A DNA stretch of 15,337 nucleotides from an uncultured Bacteroidia bacterium (lineage in GTDB: Bacteria > Bacteroidota > Bacteroidia > Bacteroidales > UBA932), in contig CACYEB010000091.1 of assembly GCA_902773305.1 (NCBI GenBank), positions 1 to 15,337 on the forward strand, read 5' to 3'. The position numbers and the translations under genes are program-made. This document shows positions 14,549-15,337 of this stretch, piece after piece. The notes under the pieces are model-generated. The model had not been told where the DNA came from and did not search any database. It worked only from the letters and a program-made list of their open reading frames with translations. The stretch's first letter is position 1; each line of letters begins with the position of its first letter.

Positions 14549-15337
14549 CTATCTTCTTTTACGCATAATATTTGCGGCGATGTTGCTGCCGCCTGCCATA
14601 TTCTTCATCACGCGGCGGGCACCCTCGAACTGCTTCAGGAGCCGGTTGACCTCAACCACGGTTGAGCCGCTGCCCTCGGCGACGCGGCGTCTGCGACTGC
14701 CGTTGAGCACATCCGGATTCTCGCGTTCGTAGGGGGTCATCGAGAGGATTATAGCTTCGATGCTCTTGAAAGAGTCATTGTCTATATCCACATCCTTGAG
14801 AACCTTTCCCATTCCGGGGAGCATACCGGCCAGGTCCTTGATGTTACCCATCTTCTTGATCTGCTGAATCTGCCCGTAGAAGTCCCAGAGTGTGAACTGA
14901 TTTTTGGCCAACTTCTTGTGCAGCAGGCGTGCCTGTTCTTCGTCGAACTGTTCCTGTGCCTTTTCCACCAGGGAAACGACATCACCCATACCCAGGATAC
15001 GGTCGGCAATACGCTTTGGATAGAATATATCCAGCGCCTCCATCTTTTCTCCGTTGCTGATGAACTTGATGGGTTTGTCCACTACCGACTTGATGCTGAG
15101 CGCGGCGCCACCGCGGGTGTCACCATCCATCTTGGTGAGCACTATCCCGTCAAAATTGAGCCTGTCATTGAAGGCTTTGGCGGTTTCCACTGCATCCTGG
15201 CCAGTCATCGCATCCACTACGAAAAGGGTCTCGGTAGGTTTCACGGCCTGATGAAGGGCGGATATTTCGTTCATAAGTTCCTCATCCACGGCAAGACGGC
15301 CGGCTGTATCGATAACAACCACGCTGAAGCCCTCGCG
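14549..15337 (-). CDS. ffh: Signal recognition particle protein Ffh, C-terminal part (cut by window edge)
   Basis: The frame is open to the right edge and gives 262 residues, beginning [14 protein letters not shown], so the start and the P-loop lie outside the window. Ffh is the SRP GTPase that binds signal sequences on the ribosome and docks with FtsY. Visible parts of the NG domain are G3 [18 protein letters not shown] with the G4 TKMD, and the closing loop [10 protein letters not shown]. The M domain follows with MLPGMGK and a [18 protein letters not shown] segment that matches the conserved RNA-binding helices. The end is compact ([11 protein letters not shown]) and lacks the long Met-rich tail of some homologues. 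folD follows 2 bases downstream. Confidence 0.96.
   Translation of the reverse strand, partial: REGFSVVVIDTAGRLAVDEELMNEISALHQAVKPTETLFVVDAMTGQDAVETAKAFNDRLNFDGIVLTKMDGDTRGGAALSIKSVVDKPIKFISNGEKMEALDIFYPKRIADRILGMGDVVSLVEKAQEQFDEEQARLLHKKLAKNQFTLWDFYGQIQQIKKMGNIKDLAGMLPGMGKVLKDVDIDNDSFKSIEAIILSMTPYERENPDVLNGSRRRRVAEGSGSTVVEVNRLLKQFEGARRVMKNMAGGSNIAANIMRKRR

Noticed and set aside
1..15337. CRISPR arrays, insertion sequences, phage genes, tRNA or rRNA genes
   Set aside because: No regular repeats, transposase or integrase motifs, terminal repeats or RNA-gene signatures were seen on either strand.

Overview
The window looks like chromosomal core DNA from a member of the Bacteroidota, most likely the Bacteroidales with fairly high GC. 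The grounds are the gene families (FeoA-FeoB fusion with its small Cys-rich partner, the TIGR02757/DUF2400 family, DUF2490, SerB with an ACT-type N-terminus), the Bacteroidota-type -7 promoter element TAnnTTTG 21 to 25 bases before several starts, and weak Shine-Dalgarno signals. No phage, insertion sequence, CRISPR array, tRNA or rRNA is visible. Genes are tightly packed, with no gene-free stretch above 300 bases; the longest intergenic region is about 194 bases (5629-5822).

Layout. On the minus strand at the left edge lies the start of an exported, probably outer-membrane protein (1-326, cut by the window end). Next come a lytic transglycosylase (388-1251) and a zeta-toxin-like P-loop kinase (1260-1829), read together from a promoter at 1851-1858. 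Upstream of these is an iron-uptake cluster, also on the minus strand: a FeoA-FeoB fusion (2716-5082), a 52-residue FeoB-associated Cys-rich membrane protein coupled to it by an ATGA overlap (2561-2719), and a TIGR02757 protein (1873-2577). A small heat shock protein (5197-5628, minus) precedes this cluster and is separated from it by a clear intrinsic terminator.

On the plus strand, divergent from hsp20, is a three-gene unit: a SlyD-like FKBP prolyl isomerase with a Cys-rich tail, SerB with ACT-type domains, and an MsbA-like ABC exporter (5823-9479). The exporter meets a minus-strand Zn/Cd/Pb-type P1B ATPase tail to tail with a 38-bp overlap. A Fur/Zur-family regulator lies just upstream of the ATPase. 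Between these two is a perfect 7-1-7 palindrome just upstream of the ATPase -7 element, which suggests a small self-contained metal-resistance switch. Divergent from the regulator are a D-2-hydroxyacid dehydrogenase and a DUF2490 outer-membrane protein (11892-13641, plus). The right edge carries ffh (partial) and folD on the minus strand, 2 bp apart.

No wholly new multi-gene system stands out. The best leads are regulatory and small-scale: the Fur-family operator at the ATPase promoter, a cluster of TGTCA/TGACA half-sites between two chaperone genes, the kinase/transglycosylase pair without an antitoxin, and a glycosylase-like Asp motif in the TIGR02757 protein.
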